DNA of 64,000 nucleotides from Agitococcus lubricus (GTDB lineage: Bacteria > Pseudomonadota > Gammaproteobacteria > Pseudomonadales > Moraxellaceae): contig NZ_QAON01000009.1 in NCBI RefSeq assembly GCF_003051055.1, positions 62,001-126,000 of the forward strand, in the 5' to 3' direction. Of this stretch, positions 37,454 through 46,573 are shown piece by piece. The position numbers and the translations under genes were made by a program. The notes under the pieces were generated by a model. That model saw only the letters and a list, made by a program, of their open reading frames with translations, was not told the origin of the DNA and did not search any database. The first letter of the stretch is position 1. Each line of letters opens with the position of its first letter.

Positions 37454-39196
37454 CTACCGCAAAGACACTACCAACTCTTTATCCAAATAACCTTCAACTT
37501 TAAAAGCAAAAGGAATACGTCCTTCATTATCAGTAAGTGTTGCTAAATTTGGAGCGATTTTAACTAGCTGTTGCGAGCGCTCTTTACTCAATCGTGCATT
37601 CACATCCCAACGCACTAACAAACTATTTACTGCCAGCGAGCCAGTCACTGTTGCATCAGCGACAATGCCTTGATTATCAGTGAGTTGTTTTAGTTGCATA
37701 TTGTCTAAACGGATATAATTATTTTCATAATTCATCACGCCTTCAACCGTACTAATAGCCAGTTGCTCGGTGGTTTTGAAGACATTATCTAACTGTTTAG
37801 TGGTTAAACGATTCGCCAATACCGCACGTAAACCATCTTTAAACAAACGCGCATTAAGCATTTTAATATCTTCGCCTTGGACTTTGGCACTGGCTTTAAT
37901 GGTAAATTGAGAAGGCACAAGTTTGGCACTAAAATCGACTTTTAATTTAGAGCCTTGTTTCTTTTCAAACACTTCTGGCAACAATACCCCTAAAGCACTC
38001 GAATCTAACAAACCAGTCGCGGTTAAATTATTGGTATCACCTTGGGCATCAATATTGAGATTAGTTGTGCCACTATAACTTAAGTTTTTTGGTAAATAGG
38101 CGCGCACAAAAGGATAAACTTCTTCCATTTTGGTCGGTTCTAAGCCGTTAGCGCGTAAATTAATATCCATCACAGGTTGTTTAGGAATGCCACGCACCAC
38201 ACCATTAACCGTCATTTTGTTGCCATGAATGGTCATGGCCATGTTGTTGATGTCTAAACTATTGCGTTTTAAGCTAAAAACATTATGACCAATATCCAAA
38301 CCCATACTAAAGGCTTTGCCGCGTTGTTTACCATCAGGTGCGGCTAACACCATATTTTCAAATTGAATGCCACCTTGAGAGCTCATGCCATCCCATGTGT
38401 TGCCTTTGAGTTGTAATTTCATGGAGGCCACACCACTGACAGGGTAGGCGGTTAGGTTTTTGGGTGCATACGCTAAGAAGGGTAAAATTGGGGCATCGTT
38501 GACGGTTAACACCCCATCAATGGGCATTTGATTACTTTTAACACTATTTAATGGGCCTGCCATGCCGCGTAAGCTGACATTGCTTTGTGTCGCTTGTGGG
38601 GTACGCAAACTAATGTCCATATTAAATTTTTCTTTCACAGCAAAACCCGTAAAACGGGCATCAATATTATCAAAACTTAATTTAGCGGCACCTTGTGCAG
38701 CCGTAGCATCAACAATATTGATCGAGCCATCAGTGGCATGAAAGTTTTTAATGCGTAGCCAATTCATTAATGGGCCACGCTTTTGTTGCAACAAATCGCC
38801 AATATTCAGTGAATAATCTTTATCAACTAAGATATTGGCTTGAAAGTGTTGAATCGCAAGGTCATTGACCGAAATCCGACCAATAAATAATGGTAATAAA
38901 TCAGCCGTTAAACTCACATCTTGTGCGCGAGCAAAAAATGGCCATGTGCGTAAAGGATGGTTGGCAAAACGTTCGTTTTCGGAGAGGGTAATCTCTTTAA
39001 CTTTAACACCAAAAGGTACCAAGCTAAATTTGAGTTTGTGGTAGTCGATTTTGCGTGGAATAACGCTCTTAACAGCAGCTTCACCTGCTTTACGGGCGGC
39101 TGATTCATCAACACTCTCGGCTGCACAAGGTATCAGCCATAAGCTCAACGCGATGAGCGCAAGGTGTGGACGCCGAGTCAGCCTATAGCCCATCAT
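37454..39196 (-). CDS. AsmA-like / DUF748-type envelope protein
   Basis: A 580-residue exported protein with an N-terminal signal sequence (about 10-26, ending CAAE). Short repeats of beta strands with the AsmA pattern follow (LSFDNIDARFTGFAV, INIVDATAAQGAAKLSFDN, MDINLRANGLE). AsmA-like proteins form long beta grooves thought to carry lipids between envelope membranes. It lacks the obvious N-terminal membrane anchor of AsmA itself. It overlaps the upstream 116-residue gene by 4 bases and is last in the pepA-holC cluster, so it is probably co-transcribed with it. Function inferred from fold only. Confidence 0.7.
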   Translation of the reverse strand: MMGYRLTRRPHLALIALSLWLIPCAAESVDESAARKAGEAAVKSVIPRKIDYHKLKFSLVPFGVKVKEITLSENERFANHPLRTWPFFARAQDVSLTADLLPLFIGRISVNDLAIQHFQANILVDKDYSLNIGDLLQQKRGPLMNWLRIKNFHATDGSINIVDATAAQGAAKLSFDNIDARFTGFAVKEKFNMDISLRTPQATQSNVSLRGMAGPLNSVKSNQMPIDGVLTVNDAPILPFLAYAPKNLTAYPVSGVASMKLQLKGNTWDGMSSQGGIQFENMVLAAPDGKQRGKAFSMGLDIGHNVFSLKRNSLDINNMAMTIHGNKMTVNGVVRGIPKQPVMDINLRANGLEPTKMEEVYPFVRAYLPKNLSYSGTTNLNIDAQGDTNNLTATGLLDSSALGVLLPEVFEKKQGSKLKVDFSAKLVPSQFTIKASAKVQGEDIKMLNARLFKDGLRAVLANRLTTKQLDNVFKTTEQLAISTVEGVMNYENNYIRLDNMQLKQLTDNQGIVADATVTGSLAVNSLLVRWDVNARLSKERSQQLVKIAPNLATLTDNEGRIPFAFKVEGYLDKELVVSLR

Positions 39197-39543
39197 GAAT
39201 GATTCGTTTTGCTTAAGCTATCGCTTAATAGTTGATTCATTTCACCATGCAACCAACGACGTAAGTCTATCCTTACTTTATCGAGATGTTGCTCAATTAA
39301 GTCATCTGCATTTTGTAGAAAGCGTTTTTTTAGCTCCTGCTCAATCTGCGAGGCAGGTGGTAAATTAGACGCAGCAGACCGTGGTAAAGGACTATTGACG
39401 GGAGGGTTAGCAATAATACGTTCACTGATTTGACCGCCCAGTGATTGGCAAATCGCTTGTAGTTCGTCAAAGACGGTTTGACGAAAATCCATCGGCGCGC
39501 GCTGCCAGCGTTGCGGAAAGTTATTACCTAATTCGACAGCCAT
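39193..39543 (-). CDS. Small hypothetical protein in the pepA-holC cluster
   Basis: A 116-residue soluble protein. An N-terminal segment FRQTVFDELQAICQSLGGQIS and a C-terminal helix with many Leu/Asp/Arg (DLIEQHLDKVRIDLRRWLHGEMNQLL) look like helical bundle parts. The middle is Pro/Ser-rich linker. It lies 7 bases after holC and overlaps the AsmA-like gene start by 4 bases, so it belongs to the operon pepA-holC-this gene-asmA-like. No function recognised. Confidence 0.7.
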   Translation of the reverse strand: MAVELGNNFPQRWQRAPMDFRQTVFDELQAICQSLGGQISERIIANPPVNSPLPRSAASNLPPASQIEQELKKRFLQNADDLIEQHLDKVRIDLRRWLHGEMNQLLSDSLSKTNHS

Positions 39544-39550
39544 AAAGGAC

Positions 39551-39973
39551 TCACAGGGTATGTTTATCTAGGCTAAAGCCTTGTTGTTTATAAAATTGCC
39601 AGCGTTGTCTGCCAGCTTGTTTGCTTGTTTCATCGTGCCCTATGATTTCAAGGATACGCTGAAATTGAGCAAGACCTTGCGGCTGACGTTGGCTTAGGTT
39701 AATCAGAATCCCATCCGCTTCGGGTGGTGTTTTTAAGCCAATTAAAACAGGTGCAAGGATAAATTGTCCATCCCCTATACGGTGATGTGGTACAAAAGTT
39801 TCGGGTTTAAATGTCCATAACCATTCATCGCAGGCCAGTGCATCGGCCTCATTTTCGGCTTGAATAAATAAACGATGACCTGCACTTAAGGCTTTTGCGG
39901 TTAAGCGGCAGGTCGTCAACAAGCGAGCATCGACACTCGCTTGCGTTAACAAATAAAAATCAACTTTTAGCAC
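39551..39973 (-). CDS. holC: DNA polymerase III chi subunit
   Basis: A 140-residue protein of the chi family: KVDFYLLT at the start, ALSAGHRLFIQAENEADALACDEWLWTF and DGILINLSQ in the middle, as in HolC. Chi bridges the clamp loader psi subunit to single-stranded DNA-binding protein at the replication fork. Its start overlaps the end of pepA by 14 bases, the arrangement seen in many gammaproteobacteria. Length is typical. Confidence 0.9.
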   Translation of the reverse strand: MLKVDFYLLTQASVDARLLTTCRLTAKALSAGHRLFIQAENEADALACDEWLWTFKPETFVPHHRIGDGQFILAPVLIGLKTPPEADGILINLSQRQPQGLAQFQRILEIIGHDETSKQAGRQRWQFYKQQGFSLDKHTL

Positions 39974-41444
39974 GATGAGACAAATAGTGCATTAACAAAG
40001 GAACGGGACGGCCAGTCGCGCCTTTTTGCGCGCCAGATAACCACGCTGTGCCAGCAATATCCAAATGCGCCCATGTATAGTCTTTGGTAAAACGTGCTAA
40101 AAAGCAGGCCGCCGTGATTGCACCGCCATTAGGCCCACCAATATTACCAATATCCGCAAAGGGGGAGTCGAGTAATTCTTGGTAGTCAGGCAATACAGGC
40201 ATACGCCATGCGCGGTCATTACTTTGTTCACCCGCTTGTAAAATATCGTTGGCGAGTTCATCACTGGGGCTAAATAGGCCTGACACCACTTTACCCAAAG
40301 CCACCACACAAGCACCTGTTAACGTGGCAATATCAATCACAATCGCAGGATCATATTTTTTAACGTAGGTAAGGGCATCACACAACACCAAACGACCTTC
40401 GGCATCGGTATTTAAAATTTCAACAGTTTGGCCAGACATCGTGGTAACAATATCACTAGGACGCGTCGCACGACCAGAGGGCATGTTTTCGGCAGCAGCG
40501 ACCACACAAACCACGTTAATGGGTAATTTAGCGGCTAAAATGCCTTTCATTACACCAAAAACCGAAGCTGCACCACACATATCAAACTTCATTTCATCCA
40601 TGCCAGCCGCAGGTTTAATCGAAATGCCACCTGTATCAAACGTAATGCCTTTGCCAACTAATACCACAGGTTTTTCGCCTTTTTTGCCACCTGTGTAATT
40701 CATCACAATCAATTTGCCTTCTTGCTCTGAACCTTTAGACACCGCTAAAAATGCGCCCATGCCTAATTTTTCCATCTCTTTTTCGCCTAAAATCTCAACG
40801 CTTAATTTACGTTGGCCTTTGGCAAGCAGGGTGGCTTGTTCGGCTAAATAGCTTGGATGACAAACATTGGGGGGTAAATTACCTAAATCGCGGGCAAAAT
40901 TTTGACCTAAAGCAACGGCTTCTCCCCATGCTAAGGCCTGTTGACCTGCGGTGTTGGCTAAAGATTCGTCGACCACAAAAGTCATTTTTTCAATACTGTT
41001 ACTGGTTTTTTTGCTTTTGAAAGTCTGAAATTGATAGCTAGCTTCTAAAGTTGATTTGCTTAATTCGCTCAATACTTGGCTAGGGCTACGGTCTAAAACG
41101 GACAATTCTGCCAAAAAGCTATAAGCACTTTGTACTTGCTTATTGAGTGCTTTATAGGCACTGCTTGCGACTTTTTGTAAGGCACGGCCATTAAAATCTT
41201 TGCTATCGCCCGCACCAACGACTAAAACAATAGGGCTACTGATGTGATTTAAGTGATAGACTGATAGCGTTTGCCCTAATTTTGCTTCAAAATTCGCCGC
41301 CTTTACGGTGGATGTTAAGGCACCCCCACTGATTAAATCAATGGCTTGACCCGTAGCCGTCAGACCGTCTGTGGTCATGGCGATAATTAAGGTGTCGGTG
41401 CTAACAAGTGCGGCGTTCACCGCAGGGAGTAGTGCAAATTCCAT
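39960..41444 (-). CDS. pepA: Leucyl (cytosol) aminopeptidase
   Basis: A 494-residue M17 aminopeptidase that removes N-terminal residues, preferably Leu, with two metal ions. The family signature NTDAEGRLVL is intact. Metal and catalytic residues are readable in GKGITFDTGGISIKP and MKFDMCGAASV. The N-terminal 160 residues are the usual macro-like domain. In related bacteria PepA also binds DNA at cer-like sites; this cannot be tested here. It is divergent from lptF with about 90 bases between. Confidence 0.96.
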   Translation of the reverse strand: MEFALLPAVNAALVSTDTLIIAMTTDGLTATGQAIDLISGGALTSTVKAANFEAKLGQTLSVYHLNHISSPIVLVVGAGDSKDFNGRALQKVASSAYKALNKQVQSAYSFLAELSVLDRSPSQVLSELSKSTLEASYQFQTFKSKKTSNSIEKMTFVVDESLANTAGQQALAWGEAVALGQNFARDLGNLPPNVCHPSYLAEQATLLAKGQRKLSVEILGEKEMEKLGMGAFLAVSKGSEQEGKLIVMNYTGGKKGEKPVVLVGKGITFDTGGISIKPAAGMDEMKFDMCGAASVFGVMKGILAAKLPINVVCVVAAAENMPSGRATRPSDIVTTMSGQTVEILNTDAEGRLVLCDALTYVKKYDPAIVIDIATLTGACVVALGKVVSGLFSPSDELANDILQAGEQSNDRAWRMPVLPDYQELLDSPFADIGNIGGPNGGAITAACFLARFTKDYTWAHLDIAGTAWLSGAQKGATGRPVPLLMHYLSHRAKS

Positions 41445-41536
41445 TCTAACCTCAGTTAATCAGTGAATCATATTGGTGTTATGGTACTAGTTTACCGATT
41501 AGCAATGTTTTTAACAGCAGACAAGGCAGGAAAACA

Positions 41537-42640
41537 GTGATTATTCGTCGCTATTTAGCAGGGCAATTGTTAATAACCACCGTGGCTATTACCCTTTTAT
41601 TGACCTTCATCCTGATGGGAGGGCGCGTCATTAAATTTTTTGGCATGGCCGCCCAAGGCAAATTAGACGTCGAGCTGTTATCTGCTGTTTTATTATATCG
41701 TCTGCCGGGTTTTTTAGAGCTAATTATTCCGCTGAGTTTATTTATTGCCGTGTTACTGACGTTTGGCCGTTTGTATATTGATAACGAAATGGCAGTGATG
41801 TCCGCGAGTGGCATTAGCCGTTGGCAAATGCTCGGTTTTATCAGTCCAACAGTGCTCGTTGTCACCCTCATCATCGCTAGTTTTAGCTTTTATTTAACCC
41901 CTAAAGGCAACTGGGAATATGAGCGTTTATTTAAGCAACAGGCCAATCGTAATACCTTTGACCTCATAAAGCCCGAACAATTTCAGCGTATCGGTGACAA
42001 TATGTTATATGCCCGTGCGCTCTCTTCAGATAAAACCCAATTATTTGATGTCACGCTTTACAGTCAGCCCAGTAATCCCAACAAAAAGCCTGTGTGGTTA
42101 CAGGCAAAAACAGCAACGCGTTATTTTGATGCACAAACGGGGCAGACTTATATTGCGTTGACTGATGGATATCGTTACGAGTTGTTGGCAGGCCAAGTGC
42201 AATACAGTCGTTTGCAGTTTAGTCGTTATAAAATGCGCTTACAGTTAACCAATACCGAGCCAGAAATAGACCGCGCTCGCGCTTTTGATAGTCAAACGAT
42301 TTATCAACGCCAACAAGCCAACGATAGCCTAGCTTTGGGTGAATGGTTATGGCGTTGGTCCATGCCCTTGATTGCACCGATTGGCGTGTTGTTGGCCTTA
42401 CCGTTAGCCAAAGTCAATCCTCGACAAGGCCGTTATCTCAAGTTGTTGCCCGCAATTTTGTTATATATCAGTTTTGTGGTGTTTATTGGCGCGATGCGCA
42501 ATAAAGTTGATAAAGCCAAGGTGGGCGAAATGGCCGTTTGGACGGTGCATATGGCCTATTTTTTACTGGCGCTGCTGTTATTAACATGGGATGACTTGAA
42601 AGCGCGTTATCAGTTATGGCGACAAGGAGCAACAGCATGA
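41537..42640 (+). CDS. lptF: LPS export ABC transporter permease LptF
   Basis: A 367-residue inner membrane protein of the YjgP/YjgQ family with three N-terminal membrane segments, a periplasmic jelly-roll domain (about 130-265), then three C-terminal membrane segments. With LptG and the ATPase LptB it extracts lipopolysaccharide from the inner membrane. It starts at GTG (41537) after GGCAGGAAAACA. It overlaps lptG by four bases (ATGA). This confirms a Gram-negative host. Confidence 0.95.
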   Translation: MIIRRYLAGQLLITTVAITLLLTFILMGGRVIKFFGMAAQGKLDVELLSAVLLYRLPGFLELIIPLSLFIAVLLTFGRLYIDNEMAVMSASGISRWQMLGFISPTVLVVTLIIASFSFYLTPKGNWEYERLFKQQANRNTFDLIKPEQFQRIGDNMLYARALSSDKTQLFDVTLYSQPSNPNKKPVWLQAKTATRYFDAQTGQTYIALTDGYRYELLAGQVQYSRLQFSRYKMRLQLTNTEPEIDRARAFDSQTIYQRQQANDSLALGEWLWRWSMPLIAPIGVLLALPLAKVNPRQGRYLKLLPAILLYISFVVFIGAMRNKVDKAKVGEMAVWTVHMAYFLLALLLLTWDDLKARYQLWRQGATA

Positions 42641-43704
42641 GCCGCTTAAGTCGTTATGTCAGCCGTGTCGTGCTCAGTGCGACCTTAATTGTTCTGTTAT
42701 TGTTGACGGGTTTAGACCTCGTATTTACCTTTTTGGCAGAATTAGAAGAATTAAAACAGAATTATCAAGCACCGCAAGCGCTTTGGTATTCCTTGCTGTC
42801 TTTACCGTGGCGTCTGTGTGACATGATGCCCGTTGCGTCTTTAATTGGTGGCATTGTCGGTTTGGGGTTATTGGCGAATCATTCCGAACTAACCGTGATG
42901 CGAGCGGCAGGGGTGAGCGTCTGGCGAATTGTCGCATGGGTATTACAACCGATTATGTTATTAGTCATTCTGAGTGTTGCGATGACGGAATATGTCGTAC
43001 CGCGTTGCCAACAATTGGCTGAAATGAATAAAGCACAGGCCTTAGGCCATCATTATAATCAAGATGAACTGACAGGTTATTGGCAAAAACAAGACAATAC
43101 CTTTGTTCATATTCGGCAGGCAAACATCAAGGGGCAATTACGTGATATTAGTTTTTACCAACTGAATACCCAAGGTCAATTGGTACAAACACAAGTTGCA
43201 GCGCAGGCCTATTATTTGGGGCAACAGCGTTGGCAACTACAATCAATCAGTCAAGCCCAATTTGCTGCAAACGGCTCAGCAACACAACAGCATCTCACTA
43301 ATAGCATTTGGCGTAGCGAGTTAACGCCCGACTTTTTGGCGTTAGTGACGGTATCACCCGAATACCTCCCTCCCAGTCGTTTATACCAATATGCACATTA
43401 TTTGGAAGGGCAAGGCTTGGCAGCAAGCTCCTATTTTTTAGAGTTTTGGAAAAAAATATTAGCACCTTTGGCCGCCATGTCGATGGTGTTCGTGGCTTGC
43501 TCTTTTATTTTTGGCCCATTACGTTCGGTCACGATGGGACTGAGAATTATTTTAGGGATTTTAACGGGCTTAGGCTTTCGCTATTTACAAGACTTTTCTG
43601 GCTATGCTAGTTTGATTTATCAATTCTCGCCCTTGATTGCGGCGTCAGTTCCCATCATTATCAGTATGTGTTGGGGTATTGTCGCGCTACGTCGAGTTAA
43701 ATAA
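42637..43704 (+). CDS. lptG: LPS export ABC transporter permease LptG
   Basis: A 355-residue partner of LptF with the same 3 TM - periplasmic domain - 3 TM layout. I chose the ATG at 42637, which overlaps the lptF stop and follows AAGGAGCAACAGC; a longer frame at 42616 lies inside lptF. The pair forms the permease of the LptBFG exporter. About 680 bases without a gene follow. Confidence 0.95.
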   Translation: MSRLSRYVSRVVLSATLIVLLLLTGLDLVFTFLAELEELKQNYQAPQALWYSLLSLPWRLCDMMPVASLIGGIVGLGLLANHSELTVMRAAGVSVWRIVAWVLQPIMLLVILSVAMTEYVVPRCQQLAEMNKAQALGHHYNQDELTGYWQKQDNTFVHIRQANIKGQLRDISFYQLNTQGQLVQTQVAAQAYYLGQQRWQLQSISQAQFAANGSATQQHLTNSIWRSELTPDFLALVTVSPEYLPPSRLYQYAHYLEGQGLAASSYFLEFWKKILAPLAAMSMVFVACSFIFGPLRSVTMGLRIILGILTGLGFRYLQDFSGYASLIYQFSPLIAASVPIIISMCWGIVALRRVK

Positions 43705-44387
43705 AACACGGCAAATGCCAGATGCAGCCTCAGCCTGTACAGAGTCGGAGAATGTGTAAAACGAAAATAGCGGAGCTGGCTTAGCGAAAGATGATTTATG
43801 GGGTACGATAGCCCGAAAAATAACAGGATTTGTGCATATAACGGTAAACAGGCATCGTATATCTGAAAAATAACAGACAAATAACGAAGCCTGTTAAGGT
43901 TAAGCACACGGTGTGGTCTCACGTTTTGCTATTGAGTCTGCAAAAAAAGAGTCAAAATCTACTATCGTTTAAGATGATACATCTTGTATAAATAATGGTA
44001 GATGGCGTACTAAACGAAGATTTATCGTGTCAATATGTGCTATAAACCAAATGAATGGCTACATTTTAGACAAAAAAACGGTAGTTTTGGCAAGCTAACT
44101 AAAAACCGACTACAGTTATTACAGAGCAAAACAATTAACAACATTAGGGTGTCATTCAAGTAGTTTTGATAAATAGAGGCCACTGCGGCGACACTGATTA
44201 TCGACGCTACTAAATCCAAACAATCATTAAATACCGTAAATTTAGTGGTTGTTTGGCCTAATAAGTATAGCGCTCACGCATTGCACCGTGGTTGGCCAAC
44301 ATGCTGGAAGGCCAACAGCGTCAGCCTATAGGTTTTCTTATTAGTGGATATAGTTTTATCAGCGGTTTATATAAAGAGAATGCTATT
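43705..44387. other. Long intergenic region, nothing firm recognised
   Basis: No convincing gene. Two near-copies of GAAAAATAACAG occur around 43813-43877, and CCAAACAA and TTGTTTGG arms occur near 44216-44260. The upstream extension of the phosphatase frame (from 44292) is included here because its better start is at 44388. Confidence 0.3.
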
Positions 44388-45110
44388 TTGCTAAAGTGGA
44401 TTTCTGCAGAAGCAACCGATGTCGGTGCAAAACGAAAAATTAATGAAGACTCCATCTTATCGCGTGTAGATATTGGCTTATGGGTCGTTGCAGACGGTAT
44501 GGGAGGCCATGCAGCAGGCGATATGGCTAGTCAAGCGGTCGTCAACGCCTTATCGCAGCTTAAGCCGAATCAAGACCTTGCAGACTTTGTCGATGCGATG
44601 GAAGATAAATTGTTATTGGTCAACCATCAGTTAAGACGTCATGGTCAAGAAGCACTTGGAGGGCGGACACTAGGCACAACGGTCGTCAGTTTATTTTTTA
44701 CGGATACGATGGGGGCTTGCATTTGGGCAGGGGATTCGCGTGCTTATGTATTAAGAGCAGGACAGCTTTCCCGTATTTCGCATGACCATTCAGCAGTTCA
44801 AGAAATGATAGATGCGGGTATGATTACCAATGAGCAAGCCAGTTACCATCCGCATCGAAATGTGATTACGCGCGCAGTTGGTGGTGGTGAAAAGTTATAT
44901 CCTGAAGTCCGTGTATTTACCGTCCAAGCTGGTGATTGGTATTTATTGTGTAGTGATGGCTTCTATAATGAAGTTAGCGAAGATGTGATGACAAGCTTGA
45001 TTGTCCAAGAGACACCTGAGGAATCCGTGCGTATTCTGATGGAAAAAGCCCTAGCACATGGAGCACTAGATAACGTTTCTTTGATTATCATCAAAGTAAC
45101 AGAGGCGTAG
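44388..45110 (+). CDS. PP2C-type serine/threonine protein phosphatase
   Basis: A 241-residue Stp/PppA-like phosphatase. Family motifs are intact: GAKRKINEDS (metal and phosphate), VVADGMGGHAAGDMAS, GTTVVSL, WAGDSRAYVLRAGQL, SHDHS, ITRAVGG, LLCSDGFYNEV and the final DNVSLIII. It removes phosphate from Ser/Thr using two Mn or Mg ions. I prefer TTG at 44388, 9 bases after AAAGAG, because PP2C proteins usually begin about 10 residues before the first motif; TTG 44292 and ATG 44301 are in frame. No Ser/Thr kinase is in the window. The next gene encodes a tail-anchored protein 7 bases on. Confidence 0.9.
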   Translation: MLKWISAEATDVGAKRKINEDSILSRVDIGLWVVADGMGGHAAGDMASQAVVNALSQLKPNQDLADFVDAMEDKLLLVNHQLRRHGQEALGGRTLGTTVVSLFFTDTMGACIWAGDSRAYVLRAGQLSRISHDHSAVQEMIDAGMITNEQASYHPHRNVITRAVGGGEKLYPEVRVFTVQAGDWYLLCSDGFYNEVSEDVMTSLIVQETPEESVRILMEKALAHGALDNVSLIIIKVTEA

Positions 45111-45117
45111 GCGTAAA

Positions 45118-45477
45118 ATGAAAACAGACTATCCAAAAGCTAATGCCCGTTTGGCCGAGGTAGCAAAAAGTTGGGCTGATGGAGAAGTTAGCCACGAAGC
45201 ATGGCGTAAAGAGCGCCGTACTATTATTGAGTCTTTATTACAAGGTAAAGACTGGCTAGCCAGTGAATCGGTCAACTCAACAAAACGCGTGGTCAGTGCC
45301 GCTCGTGCAACACTGCCGAACATACCCGCAGTCCCTCCGTTTTTAGCACCCAGTCCAACTATTGTCAATCCGCATGTCATGGTTGCAGCCGATGTGCCAC
45401 ATGAGGATGTCCTCTTGCTAGCTATATTATTGCTAGTCATGATGATGACCGTAGTGACCTTGTTATATATTTTATAA
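45118..45477 (+). CDS. Small tail-anchored protein of unknown function
   Basis: A 119-residue protein: a charged helical N-terminal part with WADGEVSHEAWRKERR, a Pro/Val-rich linker (about 62-95), and one strongly hydrophobic C-terminal segment (about 98-118). It would sit in the inner membrane with its N terminus in the cytosol. It lies 7 bases downstream of the phosphatase gene and is likely its partner, perhaps a substrate or membrane tether. Confidence 0.7.
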   Translation: MKTDYPKANARLAEVAKSWADGEVSHEAWRKERRTIIESLLQGKDWLASESVNSTKRVVSAARATLPNIPAVPPFLAPSPTIVNPHVMVAADVPHEDVLLLAILLLVMMMTVVTLLYIL

Positions 45478-45583
45478 CGTGTGCTAAAGTTGATGTCTGT
45501 CTCCCCGTATTGTTTGACAATTATGCGTCCTGCGTATTTGTGTAATGTTTTAAACTGGCCACATCAACCAAGGGAAGACAAAC

Positions 45584-46573
45584 ATGAGCCAATATCAAAC
45601 GGTTGTCCCTATAACCGCTAAACAGAATGTCTTTGTTCAAAGCACAGTGGTTGCAAACCGTATCGTTCGTCAGCGTAAACCCCTATTACGAGACCTACGT
45701 TTGGTCTTAACCCATGCCTCAGAATTACCTTGGTTATTTTTTCCGTTAAAAACAGAAAAAGATGTACATCCCGAGCTCTTGCCTTCGAGTTATCCCAGTT
45801 ATTTAGACTATTTTTCTGTGATTGCACAAATGGTTGTGCCAACAGAACGTAAGTCTGTGTCCTATGGTACTTTGGCGGTAATTCCCCATGACTATGTATG
45901 GCCAGAAGAAAAAAAACAAAGTAAATGGTTCTTTATTAATGGTATTTGTACGAGTCCAGCGATGGCACTGCTGGAGGCGCGTGAAATGGTTGCCACGTTT
46001 CAGCGGCCTATTCATCTCATTCATACGCCAACAGCAGGCGTAGTTCGTGATTTATGGGGGGCGATTACCGCCAGAACCTTGCGCAAAGATGGCCGTTTAT
46101 CTCGCCCTGCATTTAATATTGTCAAAAATGCCTTGTTAAGTCATGAAAAAGTCGTATTAACGACGTATTCTCAAGGCACTATTGTGGCGAGTTATATAGT
46201 CCGTAAAGTCCTAAAAGACCCCATTCTACGCTTACATGCACATAAGTTAGAGGTGTATTGTATTGGTGGAGCCGCTGATAGCCTACACATTGACCATAAC
46301 TTAACAGCACAATACGGCCGTAGCGTGCCGTATGTTGAACATTTTGCCAATGGTAAAGACTTTTTTGCGCGTGTTGGTGTACTAGCCCATTACCATGATA
46401 CCTCGGGCGCGATTTTTGTCATTCCCAATAAAAAAGGTCACATGTTAAATGACCATTATCTCAAGGGTATTGGGCGAGGGGATTATTGTGACCAACGTTC
46501 ACGTTTATACCGTTATGCTAACGGTGGCGAGGCGGGAACAAATGATTATATCCCGCCTGATAGACGTCGTTAA
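45584..46573 (+). CDS. Putative alpha/beta-hydrolase-fold protein
   Basis: A 329-residue protein without a signal peptide. TYSQGT near residue 200 looks like a nucleophile elbow (G/T-x-S-x-G). WFFINGICTSP near residue 115 fits the strand and oxyanion loop before it, and His residues near the C terminus (KKGHMLNDHYL) could complete a triad. That suggests a lipase- or thioesterase-like hydrolase of unusual type. It converges with ispB, overlapping by four bases. It may belong with the phosphatase and tail-anchored genes upstream, but about 100 bases separate them. Confidence 0.65.
   Translation: MSQYQTVVPITAKQNVFVQSTVVANRIVRQRKPLLRDLRLVLTHASELPWLFFPLKTEKDVHPELLPSSYPSYLDYFSVIAQMVVPTERKSVSYGTLAVIPHDYVWPEEKKQSKWFFINGICTSPAMALLEAREMVATFQRPIHLIHTPTAGVVRDLWGAITARTLRKDGRLSRPAFNIVKNALLSHEKVVLTTYSQGTIVASYIVRKVLKDPILRLHAHKLEVYCIGGAADSLHIDHNLTAQYGRSVPYVEHFANGKDFFARVGVLAHYHDTSGAIFVIPNKKGHMLNDHYLKGIGRGDYCDQRSRLYRYANGGEAGTNDYIPPDRRR

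Noticed and set aside
43620-43922. 100-codon minus-strand frame after lptG
   Set aside because: It overlaps the lptG end antisense and has no motif or ribosome binding site.
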